Below, one piece after another: positions 19,339 through 29,749 of a stretch of 64,000 nt of DNA. Source of the stretch: Gaertneriomyces semiglobifer (taxonomy: Eukaryota > Chytridiomycota > Chytridiomycetes > Spizellomycetales > Spizellomycetaceae); NCBI GenBank assembly GCA_025558075.1, contig JAHLKF010000001.1, positions 682,001-746,000 on the forward strand. The letters run 5' to 3'. Each line of letters opens with the position of its first letter. Within the stretch, counting starts at the first letter, position 1. Under the pieces are notes generated by a model that ran no database searches, had not been told where the DNA came from, and worked only from the letters and a program-made list of their open reading frames with translations. Position numbers and translations under genes: made by a program.

Positions 19339-22300
19339 TTATGCCACTTTATGTATCATGATTCTAGAATATGAAAGCATTCTCGAAGACCAATTTGGTA
19401 AAAGCGTTGATTGTCCAGCGCTGAAGGATGCAGTCTCAGCGCCGCCATTCGCTATGTTGATTCTGGCTTGTTTTGATTGTGCTGTGGTCACGTACATGAA
19501 ATGAAACGAGCATGTACTTGGGGCTCCTCCTTGCCCCAAGCCCACGAATGGACCTTTAACGCAACTACTTTCGACTTGTTCCCAAACATCATTCTGATTG
19601 TTCTCCAAGAGGAAAGCGGTAAACCTTGCAAGATTACCAAGATGGGTAGATGTGACAAAGAGACATATGTTTATCATATACATACCCACTTCTTCAAAGA
19701 CGATAATGGTATTGTCAGTGGGATGTATACGAATCTTATCTGTCATATAAACGTCGGAGTAGGTATTTGTCCAACTGCTGTTTCCATTACCAAAGGCAGG
19801 AATTTCCATAGGCTGTAAAAGGTTGAATGCAGCTGCAACACCTGAATTCACCAGAGTGTCGCCAACTTTTAACGCATCCACACTCAGAACCTTCGACTTG
19901 GGTCCGCTTTTGAATTTCAATGCATAGATCTAGGCATACTTTGCATTCGATCCACCCACAATCGATTTTGCAATCAACCTGTACATTTTGTAAGCGAGTG
20001 GATTAGTAGTTATCGAGACATTCAATTCACGTAACAAACCATTGGTTGTCGCACTATTCCAATCGAGTGTTCCTGCAGTCATTTGTTTCCAAGTTGAGTT
20101 ATTGTTACTTCCGGCAATAACATAATCTTTGATATCAAAGGGTTGACTGCTTGCAGAATTAGGACCAGCGATGTAAAAATATGTTAAAGCAATCAAAGAT
20201 TGCATTTCCAATTGGACCCATTCACCCATTATAGGTACCCCGTCTACTGTTGTGGACATGCTTCGTATGTACGAATAGGGTGTCGTGGTTGCATAGGTAT
20301 CTGTAGCAGAAAACCATGTATTGTTATTTTTAGAATCATACTGATTGTAAATCTTCCACGGTGTCCATGATGCGCTATAAACACTTGATGAACTAGCAGT
20401 ATATTGTCCGGTAGTTGCCGCTGTCATAGTAATCTCAGGGAAAGTCATGGTTGAAACAATTTCTTCTTGAAAAGTCATGCCATTCATCTTCACATCTCCA
20501 GAACATACCAAGTCCTCCGTGATGACCTGTTTTGTAAATAGTGAACCCTTGATGTCCAAGACAGGAATCCCATTGAATACCAATTTATTCACAGTACAGA
20601 ATGTTGAATTTCCTGCCATGGATTTTGCAATTAGACAATATGTGTTAAATGCTTTGGCGGACTTGGGAACTGGTATGTTGATCGTTTGTACCGATTCAGT
20701 CCCCCAATTCATTGTTGACGACAGGATATTCGTAAATGTGGCACCGTTGTCGTCCGAGGCAACAAGATCGAAATCTTTTATGAATCTGGAAGTTGTGGAA
20801 CTTGAAATGTCGAACGACGATAATATGATAGAAACCGGCATTTGAAGTTGGATCCACTCTCCAGCCACAGATACAGAGTCAACAAGGGTCGTTATTCCTC
20901 TTATATAACTGTATGGACTCGTTGAGCTGTATGAGTTAACTAGGGGGTACCAAGGACCTGTTGCAAACGCTTGCCATGGACTATAGTACGTCGAGTTATT
21001 ATATACAGAACTTGCACTAGCAGTGTATGTACCGTTTCCATAAGTTTGTCCGGAAATAACAGTTGTCTCTGCAGTCGTATTAGCCGGTGGGAACGATACA
21101 ATATCTGTAATAATTCCACTGCCACCTGAAACGTTTATCGATCCTCCAACAGAGAGACTGCCGCTGATGACTAGCGTTCTAAGATTCAATGCGCCAACAG
21201 ATAGGCTTGTCGGAATATTCATAGCACCCGAAGTATCAATTATGATACCGCCAGTCTCGGTCTTGCTTAGCAACCTTAATGCACCTGCATAGTTTTGAAT
21301 GGTTGCAGTATTCACGCCTCCGTATGACCCTCGTGCAGCGCTGTTTATATGAAGGTACAAACCTTGAGTACCACCTGCTTTAAGATGAAGAGAAGTACAT
21401 GACGTTGAAGCACTGAACTGCTTATTCAATATATGGTTGAAACGACCATTGATGTTTCTGTTAGCAAAAAAGGCGCCGCCTATATCTACGTTTCCTGTCG
21501 CGTATATATTGGCTCCAACAGAAATGCCTGATGCAGTTGTTAAAGTATCAACGCTCACTGCTGGGTTCAACGACACCGTGTTATTACTGAACAACAGACC
21601 ACTTCCATAAGTTACAGACGCTGGGACATTAAGTAAACCGGCAGTATAGTCAACCTTGTCTTTGTAAGCCAATCCTTTAAGCGATGTTTTAGTTTCATAG
21701 ATTGACAAGTCCGGTTTGTTGATTATATCTGTCGAGTTGTAATCAATGTTGTTCTTTGTCGATAAGGTTCCAAGCGTTGGCTTATTTGCCACTTCAGTTG
21801 TCCATGATACACTGGATTTAGCAGCAAGTGTTCCCAACGTTGGTTTCGAAGTAACTTCAGTCCAACTTACAGCATCCTTGTAAGCAAGAGCCTTGAGATT
21901 GGTTTTGACTTCAAGGGCACCAAGATCTGATCCCAGAAATATTGTGCTCCCTGTTTTGACCAACCCTGTTCCAACCGTGAGATATGTTAAAGAATCCACA
22001 TATGTCTTGGTGGGCAAATCTGTCGGTTTATTTAGAATATCTGTTCCAGTCCAATCAATTGTATTCTTTGTCGATAAGGTTCCAAGAGTCGGTCTAGAGG
22101 TCACTTCTGTCCAGGCAATGCTGTTTTTTGCTGCCAATGTGCCAAGTGTGGGACACCTCGTTAACTCCGAATAGGACAAGGTATCTTTGAATCCCAATGC
22201 TTTGATGCTGCTTATTTTGGCAAACATTGAGGGATCATCACTGAGAGACAATATGTTACCCGTTTTGACAAGTCCTTGTCCGACACTAATGTAGTTGATG

Positions 22301-24551
22301 CTCTCTATATACGGTAGAATGTAGGACTCGTACGCTTGATAAATCATGGCAAGGTTGGGAACAGTTGAAGGATGCTCGTGAAGGATCCCGCCTTGGTTGA
22401 TGAATCCGCTTTGCAGGTGGCGATCGTGTGTGAGGATGGCAGTAGAAACACGATCATCATCTGTACGTCGTAATATGATATCAAGGTGACCCGGTGGTGT
22501 GATAAGGATTCCATTCTGATCATACTCCAAGATGGACCGTGTGAATCCTTCCTCGGTAACCTCAGTTTGAATTTCCTCCGACCAACGACGTCCCCATGAG
22601 TCGACGAAGGTCGTGCGTTCTTCTCGACTATCACGATTCTTAAAAATAGGAGGCACTCCGTTAAGGCATAATCCTCCACCTCCTCCACCTCCTCCACCTC
22701 CTCCACCTCCACCACCTCCTCCACCAATTTTACCAGTATTTGTAAGGTTTGTCGGGTCGATGGGATTCGTTGGTGGTAATATCGGGTTCTCAAGGTCAGG
22801 TACTCTTCCTGTCAGTTCGCCAGTTGTTCCTCCTCCTCCCCCTCCTCCTTCACCATCTCCATCGTACGTATCTTTCAAGGTACCTTCTGTTCCTTTGTTG
22901 GTTGGGTTAACTGGGGCAGTAGGCTTTGTCATTAATGGTCCTGTCGCGGAACTGATGAATGTGAAGCCAGTAAGTGAGTCTGTCACGGCGATAATTTCCA
23001 CACCAGGAATAATACCACGAACCACAGGCATCGCTTGGATAGCCGCTACCGTCGATGACAATCCAGTAACCTTGCCGGCAATTCCGGTGACAATACCTTG
23101 AAGACTAGTGACGTCGCCTTCTATAAGTGCGTTTGCAACCTGAATTGCTGATTGCGCAGTCTGGATTGTCCCAAGTAACTCGGTTGTTCTGGTCAGTCTT
23201 TTCGTTCAAATCATCCATCTTGTCCTCCAGATTGTCAATTTGACTCTGAGGATTCAGCACGGACACTTCATAACTGAAAGGACTCGTTTCGACAACAGTG
23301 ACATTACTAGAGCCGGAAAGAACAGTCTTTCCAATGACTTGATTGCCTTCACATTGCAAAGAACCGCTATACGTTAACTTGGACGAAATCACGTTGTCAA
23401 TGATACTGATGGAATCTCCTGCCGTGTAGGCATCCACTGTCAACTTGTTATTTACCGCTTTAACCGAAGTGCCATCAATGAGGTTGCTGACATTGACACC
23501 AAGACAATTTGCTTCATCAATGGACAAGGAATCATCATGATTCAATTTGATCAATTTCCGTCCATTTGCAATGGCACCGATATCCACTGCTGAACCAGCC
23601 TCACTTTGCATCAATTGGTGTATGTACGCCGCGGTAGGTACTTGGGTAGGTTCCGTAATATTGTAGTCAACATTGGTATGTATCATCGGAACAGACAATA
23701 TGTTGAGGGTGTTGTTGTATGTGAAATTTGCATCCGAGTCGAAACCCGATAGATCACTATAGAAGGGAATTTTGTATAAGCTGTGTGACCTCAACCCCAA
23801 GTGACCGGACCTTTGTTGAAAGTCGTCACTGACTTGGAGTTTGACCAACATGCCGTTTTGAAGATAATCATCCAGTCCAAGTGGTAACTCAATGTCCAGC
23901 CAGTCTGGCATATCAGGCGCTATACCACCGATATCATTTGCCGTATAGACACGGATAGCACCCGCCTCTTCTGCAATCTCCTTGGTATCAACTGTCAATT
24001 GGTCATCCTCAACAAGAAGTGGCTCTTTGAATCTCAACTTAACCACATTATCAGTGTCCTTCACGTTAGGAAGTTCATAGGTTTCGTTTTCTTCACGGAC
24101 AACGGTCAATTTTCCTTCTTCGTCCAATTGTAAAGATGAATCGGTTACCAAACTCAAGCCGTGTTGAGAGATTCCAAATGGAGCCGCATACTGCAGAGTC
24201 ACCAAGTCATGGTCAGCATCCTGTCTATCCACGGTCACAGGGAACTCTCCTCCAAGTGACCGACGCAAACAGAAGGTACCGTATTGATTATTACGAAAGT
24301 CATCCTCAGAGAAGTTTAATTGAACGGTTGCGGTCCCATCTTCAGTTGTTGAAGATAAAGGTACTTCGGCTTCTATCGTGTTGACTTTCAATGGACCGTT
24401 CTTGTTAGAGATCTCTTTGAAACCTTCTAAATTCACATTGTCACCTTTACCAATCAAACCCTTCCCTGTAACATACGCCGACACAAAGGTTCGTGTTATC
24501 GAGTATCCGCAGCCCGCTACTGCTTCGGCTATTCAATTCTCTACCTGACAT
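19339..24551 (-). pseudogene. giant viral fibre/attachment protein, broken
   Basis: Three long minus-strand frames (24484-23105, 23061-19930, 19920-19339) form one gene of about 1700 codons, broken by a frameshift near 24485, one near 23190 and a single TAG at about 19930 within a continuous frame. The first ATG is at 24551. In order it has an N-terminal beta-rich region, a poly-Gly tract (about 22669-22730), tail-fibre-like repeats of the type PTLGTLAAK and TKNTIDW (about 21700-22200), two related discoidin-like beta domains (SSVYNNSTYYSPWQAF and SSVYSASWTPWKIYN) and a C-terminal domain resembling the TNF/C1q jelly-roll. Likely role is host attachment (inference). Confidence 0.72.
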
Positions 24552-25022
24552 GATGGTTCGATTTCCCTTTTACTTAAGCTTTTAAAAAAGCAATAAACAA
24601 AAACCTTTCTTCAATATTTAGACCTGCAATAAATCTGCCTGGTCATCATACACACCAAAGGTTACTACCATCAGCGTCGACGTCTTGATCTTTTGCATAC
24701 TTAGTGAATCCACGAGTTGCAAGTCAATGGAAGACAAGGTCATCTGGACTTGGAAGAACTTGTCCGATGGATTATTATATACGATCACATCGCCATGGTT
24801 ATCCAACGGAATGCACGCCAGGATGTTTTGTTCAGAACCCTCTGAACCGTTTGGGTAAACAATCCCACGATCGAGTTGAACAGAACGACTTGTCAACAGG
24901 ACCGGAGCACTGCTCGATAAGTTAACTTGGTTGGTAAACGTATAAGATGTAGCGAATCCACTGTCTGCCGTTTTGCTGATACCAAGTATATTGTACGCCG
25001 TTGTTCCTCGATTACCCAGCAG

Positions 25023-25227
25023 TGTTGTAATAGGATCCCGGTGGCATACACGCCATTGGGGTTACCCCGTTATCGGTAACTGCTATGTCAGCACTGCCCT
25101 AAGTCACATGATCTTTTCCGTCGGGAAGCGCTTAACGCAACCGTCAGCTTAGAACGTAGAACCTTAGACTTGAGAGATAACAGAGCTTATAAGAAGGATA
25201 AGAGCATCAGCAGGTTCCTCTGCAACA
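25023..25227 (+). repeat. 5' LTR of the deleted copia element
   Basis: 205 bp, TGTTG...CAACA. It is related to, but clearly different from, the LTRs at 12707 and 17436 (both start TGTTGTAA and share the CCCGGTG block). Confidence 0.93.
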
Positions 25228-25309
25228 GGTTATGAGCCCCGGCATCAACAGCTGCCTGCTTATGCTCTGCCTCTCAGTCTCCGGGTGGATCTGCCCGTTA
25301 TTGACAGTT

Positions 25310-25610
25310 TCCGCCTGCACCGTTAATCCCCCTGCCAGCGATTAACGACGCCCGACACCGTTGATCCCCCTGCCTGCGATCAACGACGACTGCTATTGAA
25401 CACCCTGCCTGTGTTCAACTGCTTACACCCCCGGACCGTTGATCCCCCTGCCAGCGATTAACGACGCCCGACACTTATTGATCCCCCTGCCTGCGATCAA
25501 CTGCTTACACCCCCGGACCGTTGATCCCCCTGCCTGCGATCAACGACGACTGCCATTGATCCCCCTGCCTGCGATCAACGACGACTGCTTATTGAACACC
25601 TTGCCAGTGT
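25310..25610 (+). repeat. tandem leader repeats in the deleted copia element
   Basis: Repeats of about 24-40 bp built from GTTGATCCCCCTGCCTGCGATCAACGACG-like units (longest exact part under 20 bp varies). They match the leader repeats of the full element at 17194-17300. Confidence 0.8.
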
Positions 25611-25626
25611 ATAACACTTTTTTAAG

Positions 25627-25941
25627 ATGGCCCGCTCGACCCGCAGTGCCAAGAAGGAATTCTCGGCCCCCGACAACCCTCCGTCACTGTTCGCTGAACG
25701 ACTGCCAAACCTGGAATCTGACGCCGTGTGCCTCACGTACATATGCGGCCTCAAACCGTCTGTTCGTGCCCGCATTCGCAATCGAGTTGCCGCTGACAAG
25801 CAGACCCTTGACGTCTTACAAGCTGTCGCCCTGGAACTGGATGCATCCATGTACCGAAATGTCGTGTATGCACCGAGGGGGGAGTGTTGTAATAGGATCC
25901 CGGTGGCATACACGCCATTGGGGTTACCCCGTTATCGGTAA
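25627..25941 (+). pseudogene. truncated copia Gag
   Basis: Starts MARSTRSAKKEFSAPDNP and stays close to the Gag start of the full copia element for about 80 residues (DAVCLTYICGLKPSVRAR). It then runs straight through the polypurine tract into the LTR. Everything from the zinc knuckle to RNase H is missing. Confidence 0.85.
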
Positions 25942-26089
25942 CTGCTATGTCAGCACTGCCCTAAGTCACATGATCTTTTCCGTCGGGAAGCGCTTAACGC
26001 AACCGTCAGCTTAGAACGTAGAACCTTAGACTTGAGAGATAACAGAGCTTATAAGAAGGATAAGAGCATCAGCAGGTTCCTCTGCAACA
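25885..26089 (+). repeat. 3' LTR of the deleted copia element
   Basis: 205 bp, apparently identical to 25023-25227 base for base. Confidence 0.93.
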
Positions 26090-26489
26090 AGCAGCACCTT
26101 GAAAGTGGTTGGAGCGCTGATCGTAAGACGCCGTGTAATATCATCGTAGTTGACCGTAAAAGTCACTCCTCCGGACACTGCGGTCATGCTAGATGCCAAG
26201 GCATGCGTGATATTGATGGCATTATAGGTTCCTGGTGTTATTTTGGCTGTCCTCACCGTTGTCTCTCGATTGAGAGAGAATGCGATCGCATTGTTCCGTG
26301 AATCAACACCATCCATCCCAACTTTGTAGGAGAGACACCGAGATCAACTTGATCGCATAACACTGAACGGCAGGCGCAATGTTGAAACTCGAGTTCTCGC
26401 TCGCAAGCGTTGCCGTGTTGAGGACGATCTCGTGGTACATTTTTGACTTTAATAATCTCTCGTAAAGGGTATACTATACCTTATACAAC

Positions 26490-27224
26490 ATGTCAATTTA
26501 TCCCGTGAAAATTCCGATTGAGAATCGCATCAAATATGTCGACAAGACCCCACCTGAGATCCCTCTGAAGAAATTCTTTTGTCTCTCCATTTGTGGATTG
26601 TCTCGGTCAGGGAAAACAACACGCATGGTCAATCTCATCCAACAACTTTCAAATGCTTACACTTCTGTTATCATTTTCACTCCGTCCATTCAAGACGACA
26701 AGTGGGCATCGTTGAAGAAAAAAGACAATGTGTTTATCGGCGATCTGATAAGCAACCATGTCCTTCACAGTTTATTCGAGAAGCAAAAGGCATTATACAA
26801 ACGTAACAAGGAGGAGAGTCTTATGTTAATTTGTATCGATGATTTTGAAATCCTCGCTCGCCAGTCAGGTGAAGATGTGTCGAAGCCATTGAAGAAGAAA
26901 CAGGCGACATCCTCAGGCATAAAACAGATGCTGGACATGCTTTATTCACGTGGCAGGCATTTCGGATGCAGTATCATGATGTCCTTCCACGATGCCCTGC
27001 AACTCACTCCGCTACAGCTTGTCAACAACACGGCTGTGATCCTCTACCGTCTCAACCGGAAGCAATACAAGAAAATCGCGCCCAAGCTCCGTTGTCATCT
27101 GTCGGAACGAGAATTCATTGATCTGATGGACGAGCATACAATGCAACCGTTTTCCTTTGTCCTTGTCAATCTCAAAGCACCGCGTAATGAGGACGTCTTC
27201 GTGTTGGGCGGACCGAAAGGGTAA
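26490..27224 (+). CDS. A32-type genome-packaging ATPase of element 1
   Basis: This is an FtsK/HerA-superfamily ATPase that drives viral DNA into capsids. The 244-aa frame has a Walker A loop GLSRSGKTTRM at about residue 34, a Walker B strand LMLICIDDFEI at about 112, and a later SFHDALQLTP segment placed like the sensor motif of A32 ATPases. The start MSIYPVKIPIENRIKY lies 49 bp from the divergent penton gene. The frame is intact. It differs in sequence from the ATPase of element 2, so the two elements belong to different lineages. Confidence 0.85.
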   Translation: MSIYPVKIPIENRIKYVDKTPPEIPLKKFFCLSICGLSRSGKTTRMVNLIQQLSNAYTSVIIFTPSIQDDKWASLKKKDNVFIGDLISNHVLHSLFEKQKALYKRNKEESLMLICIDDFEILARQSGEDVSKPLKKKQATSSGIKQMLDMLYSRGRHFGCSIMMSFHDALQLTPLQLVNNTAVILYRLNRKQYKKIAPKLRCHLSEREFIDLMDEHTMQPFSFVLVNLKAPRNEDVFVLGGPKG

Positions 27225-27645
27225 CAAGGACAGTCAGCCATTGATAAAACGCGTCGATCCCCGTAGTAAGTACAGGGGTCGACTGTTTATGTAGGCTCAT
27301 TGACCTTTTGCTTGCATGTAGGGTAAGAACGACGCGTCGATCCGCACACAGACTGTGCGGGTTTCATCGTGGATAGCCTTGTCGATTTCTCCAGGTCTGG
27401 GAACAATTTATCTATATTAATCGATCAATATTATGGTAGAGAGGGAACTGGAAAGGTCCGGGTTCTTTTATATGTTGCTGATCAATCTAAATATAGCTTT
27501 TTCCCAAAGGGAAATCTATTTTTAGTAACGGAAGCGAAAAGAAAGGGAAAAGAGCCACCCTTTCAGATGTTTCAAAAATTCATATAAAAAAGCTGGTCTA
27601 TCGAATGCCCACCCTTCGATAAATCCAAATACCTGTTTTTTCATC
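27225..27645. other. intergenic with two hairpins
   Basis: Inverted repeats at about 27254-27284 (GTCGATCCCC...GGGGTCGAC) and 27340-27360 (CCGCACA...TGTGCGG) can fold into hairpins just after the ATPase gene. They might shape mRNA 3' ends. A 72-codon frame at 27369-27587 (KVRVLLYVADQSKYSFF) has no ATG and is doubtful. Confidence 0.4.
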
Positions 27646-28065
27646 ATGTCAACACCGACAGTCCTTCCGTCTACGCCCCCCAGGGCTAGGTTACCACCTA
27701 CAGTTCCTCCGACTCCACCAGAAGATTCCAATTCTGCAAGATTTCGACAATCCCAACAACAAAGGAAGCCTAATGGTCCCGATCAAAGTGCGACAGAAGT
27801 TCCCAGGTCTGGGAACTCTCAACAATCTCAACAAAAAAGAAAACCTGATGGTCCCGATGAAAGTGCGACTGTCAACAAAAGACAAAGAACAGCCGCAACA
27901 GAATGGGATCTTTACCAGATGGCTGTGAAGGAGTTTCTACAAAAGGCATCTAAGGAAAGTGCGATATTCAGATTTCTGGAACTTGTCGACAACCGATTTG
28001 ACAAAGTCCAGACCGCTCTTCAGGACAACGCAGTGACTGAAAAAAGCAGCAGAGCGACACGCTGA
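27646..28065 (+). CDS. element 1 protein of 139 aa with an internal duplication
   Basis: ATG at 27646. The N-terminal half is Pro/Ser/Gln-rich and holds a duplicated block (QSQQQRKPNGPDQSAT then QSQQKRKPDGPDESAT), the second copy followed by a possible nuclear localisation signal NKRQR. The C-terminal half looks helical (DLYQMAVKEFLQKASKE). It lies 15 bp before the next gene on the same strand. No family recognised; a virion or DNA-binding accessory role is possible. Confidence 0.5.
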   Translation: MSTPTVLPSTPPRARLPPTVPPTPPEDSNSARFRQSQQQRKPNGPDQSATEVPRSGNSQQSQQKRKPDGPDESATVNKRQRTAATEWDLYQMAVKEFLQKASKESAIFRFLELVDNRFDKVQTALQDNAVTEKSSRATR

Positions 28066-28080
28066 GCGAGGATTCTTTTA

Positions 28081-28785
28081 ATGGGGAAGAAGCACATTGC
28101 ATCTGTTGCTGTGGTGTTGGGTACACAGATTGAGTATGATCATATGAAACTGGACCCTGAAGCGGTCTCTGTCATTCGTTCATTTCAAATCGATGAAGAA
28201 GCGACCACGATCCTGAAAAACAGGAAATTTGTCGATAGAGACATAAAACGCTACCTACTTCACCTTTGGTATCAGACGGCGCTGAAAGTACCGTTTCAAA
28301 AGAACAAGACAACTGAAAAAGAACGAATAAAGAATCGTCCAAAACTATTGGAACAGTTAGGTTTAGAGAAGAATGAACACAAGAAGTTGGATCGTTTCAC
28401 CAAGAAACTTAAAAATCTCAAGCTTATCTTGAGTGAAATTGGAAAGGATGGGAAAAACATTTTATTGCTCACCGATCTTGCCGGCGACGGTGGTGGAAGC
28501 TTTCTTCGAAACCTTACGCATGAGGAAATCACAGAAGCTATGGTACTTTTGAAACAATTCGAGTTGGAAGGCATTCCGTCCAAGATTCCCAGGAAATGGG
28601 AATGGGCGCCTAAGCAGAGAGCCCGTTTTAGGAACTTGGAAAAGGATGATTATGAAAGAAAGAACCAGAAAGAAGGAGAAGATGATGATGATTATATCGA
28701 TAAAGAGGTAGATGAAGATGCAGAGGCGGATTCGAATGAGGGTTCGAATGATGGTTCGGATGAGAGTTCGAATGCCACAGAGTAA
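28081..28785 (+). CDS. element 1 protein of 234 aa with an acidic tail
   Basis: ATG at 28081. The protein is Lys-rich and mostly helical in appearance through about residue 190 (EKNEHKKLDRFTKKLKNLKL), then ends in a long acidic stretch (EGEDDDDYIDKEVDEDAEAD). There is no membrane segment or known motif. Mixed basic body and acidic tail recall nucleic-acid chaperones, but that is only a comparison of composition. It is co-oriented with and 15 bp after the 139-aa gene. Confidence 0.5.
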   Translation: MGKKHIASVAVVLGTQIEYDHMKLDPEAVSVIRSFQIDEEATTILKNRKFVDRDIKRYLLHLWYQTALKVPFQKNKTTEKERIKNRPKLLEQLGLEKNEHKKLDRFTKKLKNLKLILSEIGKDGKNILLLTDLAGDGGGSFLRNLTHEEITEAMVLLKQFELEGIPSKIPRKWEWAPKQRARFRNLEKDDYERKNQKEGEDDDDYIDKEVDEDAEADSNEGSNDGSDESSNATE

Positions 28786-28864
28786 ATATATTCATTTTTG
28801 CCGTGTATAAAAGAAACTGCAAGTGTATGAATGCAAATACAAAGCCCGTATTCGGAAAAATCCA

Positions 28865-29080
28865 ATGAATCCCCAGCCTTGTCCTTCTTCTCGTCCAAGG
28901 ACCCGTCCGACGCATCGTAGATGCCTCGGCACAGCAGATGAGCCCTGTTCTACCATCATTGAATGGATCCAGTACCGTCCCCGTTGTCTCAATTGTTACT
29001 TGAAGTTCTTAAGTACCCGCATGATACCTCTTCCTGTGATCAGTGTGGAGGAAGATGAGGATGATGATGATGAGGACTAA
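28865..29080 (+). CDS. small Cys-rich protein of element 1
   Basis: The frame is open from 28823; the first ATG in it is at 28865 (MNPQPCPSSRPR). A TATAAAA box lies at about 28805. The product has several Cys and His (THRRCLG, DEPCST, PRCLNCYLKF) that could bind zinc, and an acidic C-terminus. It overlaps the 3' end of the opposite HTH gene by about 40 nt. No family recognised. Confidence 0.35.
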   Translation: MNPQPCPSSRPRTRPTHRRCLGTADEPCSTIIEWIQYRPRCLNCYLKFLSTRMIPLPVISVEEDEDDDDED

Positions 29081-29249
29081 TGTTAATTTTATGCTTGATT
29101 CTGCATTGAGGATGGTCTTTTATGATGCGCCAAACGGTACCGTGGTCGATACCGAGTTTCTTGGCTAAGTCGCGATATGACCTGCCTTCAACGGTGATGA
29201 TTTGACCGGCAATTGACTGAGTTGCTATGTATTTGGCAGGACGATCCAT
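29040..29249 (-). CDS. small helix-turn-helix DNA-binding protein
   Basis: The 69-aa frame starts MDRPAKYIATQSIAGQI. Its centre has a clear helix-turn-helix of the homeodomain-like/transposase type: RSYRDLAKKLGIDHGTVWRI, with the small-residue turn at GIDHGTV. The His-rich tail lies in the overlap with the opposite gene. As an autonomous HTH protein next to the internal repeat at 29356 it is a candidate for the factor that binds the element's repeated sites (inference). Confidence 0.6.
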   Translation of the reverse strand: MDRPAKYIATQSIAGQIITVEGRSYRDLAKKLGIDHGTVWRIIKDHPQCRIKHKINISPHHHHPHLPPH

Positions 29250-29355
29250 TTTGAGTTTGATTTGTATTATCTACCATACAGACACATAAAAAAAGACGTT
29301 GAACAATGTAAACTTTGTTTGCCGTCCGCGTTTACTTTGAAGCTTTTGCATGCGC

Positions 29356-29692
29356 ATTCATACAAAATTACAAATGTGCCACAAAAATTGTTCTCGCAAG
29401 CGTTTTGGCACGTCTGGCACATGTAACATTTGTGTTTTCGGTTAGTAAACGTTTAAAAATCCTTTTTTTTTATGATGTCGTTCAACGACATCTACTTTTT
29501 TTTCCATTTTTGAAAATTATTAATCGAAATTAAATGTGCCAAATGTGCCAAATGTGCCAAAACGCTTACCGGAACGATTTTTGTGGCACATTTACTTTTA
29601 TAATAATATATATATGTACCAATCCTCTTACGACAATACTTTTAACTGGCACATTTGTGGTACATTTCCCGAAAGCCTTCAAAGCTTTCCTT
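29356..29692 (+). repeat. internal third copy of the TIR sequence
   Basis: About 340 bp here are similar to the left TIR at 17807-18150, in the same orientation. Shared blocks are CTCGCAAGCGTTTTGGCACG, the T-tract plus ACGACAT hairpin, AAATGTGCCAAA repeats and ACTGGCACATTTGTGGTACA. It lies between the HTH gene and the helicase 3' end and holds no credible gene. Confidence 0.8.
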
Positions 29693-29749
29693 TCAAATCT
29701 CGTTCTATTTATCCGACTCATAGTTCTTATCCGATCCAGCCCATATTCT

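Larger units (their letters stand above)
25023..26089 (+). mobile_element. deleted, non-autonomous copia derivative (TRIM-like)
   Basis: A 1067-bp element with two 205-bp LTRs that look identical, a 5-bp target duplication AGCAG (25018-25022 and 26090-26094), the same primer-binding site (25228) and a polypurine tract GAGGGGGGAG (25875-25884). The inside holds only tandem leader repeats and a Gag N-terminus. It must be moved by proteins of a full element of the family. Identical LTRs mean recent insertion. Confidence 0.93.
24618..26440 (-). pseudogene. penton-type minor capsid protein, split by a retroelement
   Basis: The start MYHEIVLNTATLASEN at 26440 and the later DGVDSRNNAIAFSLNRE, TAKITPGTYNAINIT and DITRRLTISAPTTFK have the N-terminal pattern of single-jelly-roll penton proteins of polinton-like viruses. 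The middle is cut by the 1.07-kb element at 25023-26089. The tail resumes as GIVYPNGSEGSEQN and ends at TAA 24618. There is also a frameshift near 26325, in a TC run. Without the insertion the gene is about 250 codons. It lies next to the packaging ATPase in divergent orientation. The family call rests on position and pattern, not on an alignment. Confidence 0.65.

Noticed and set aside
22613..23101. Plus-strand frame with a long poly-Pro run
   Set aside because: It is the opposite strand of the poly-Gly tract in the fibre gene, which has domain support on the minus strand.
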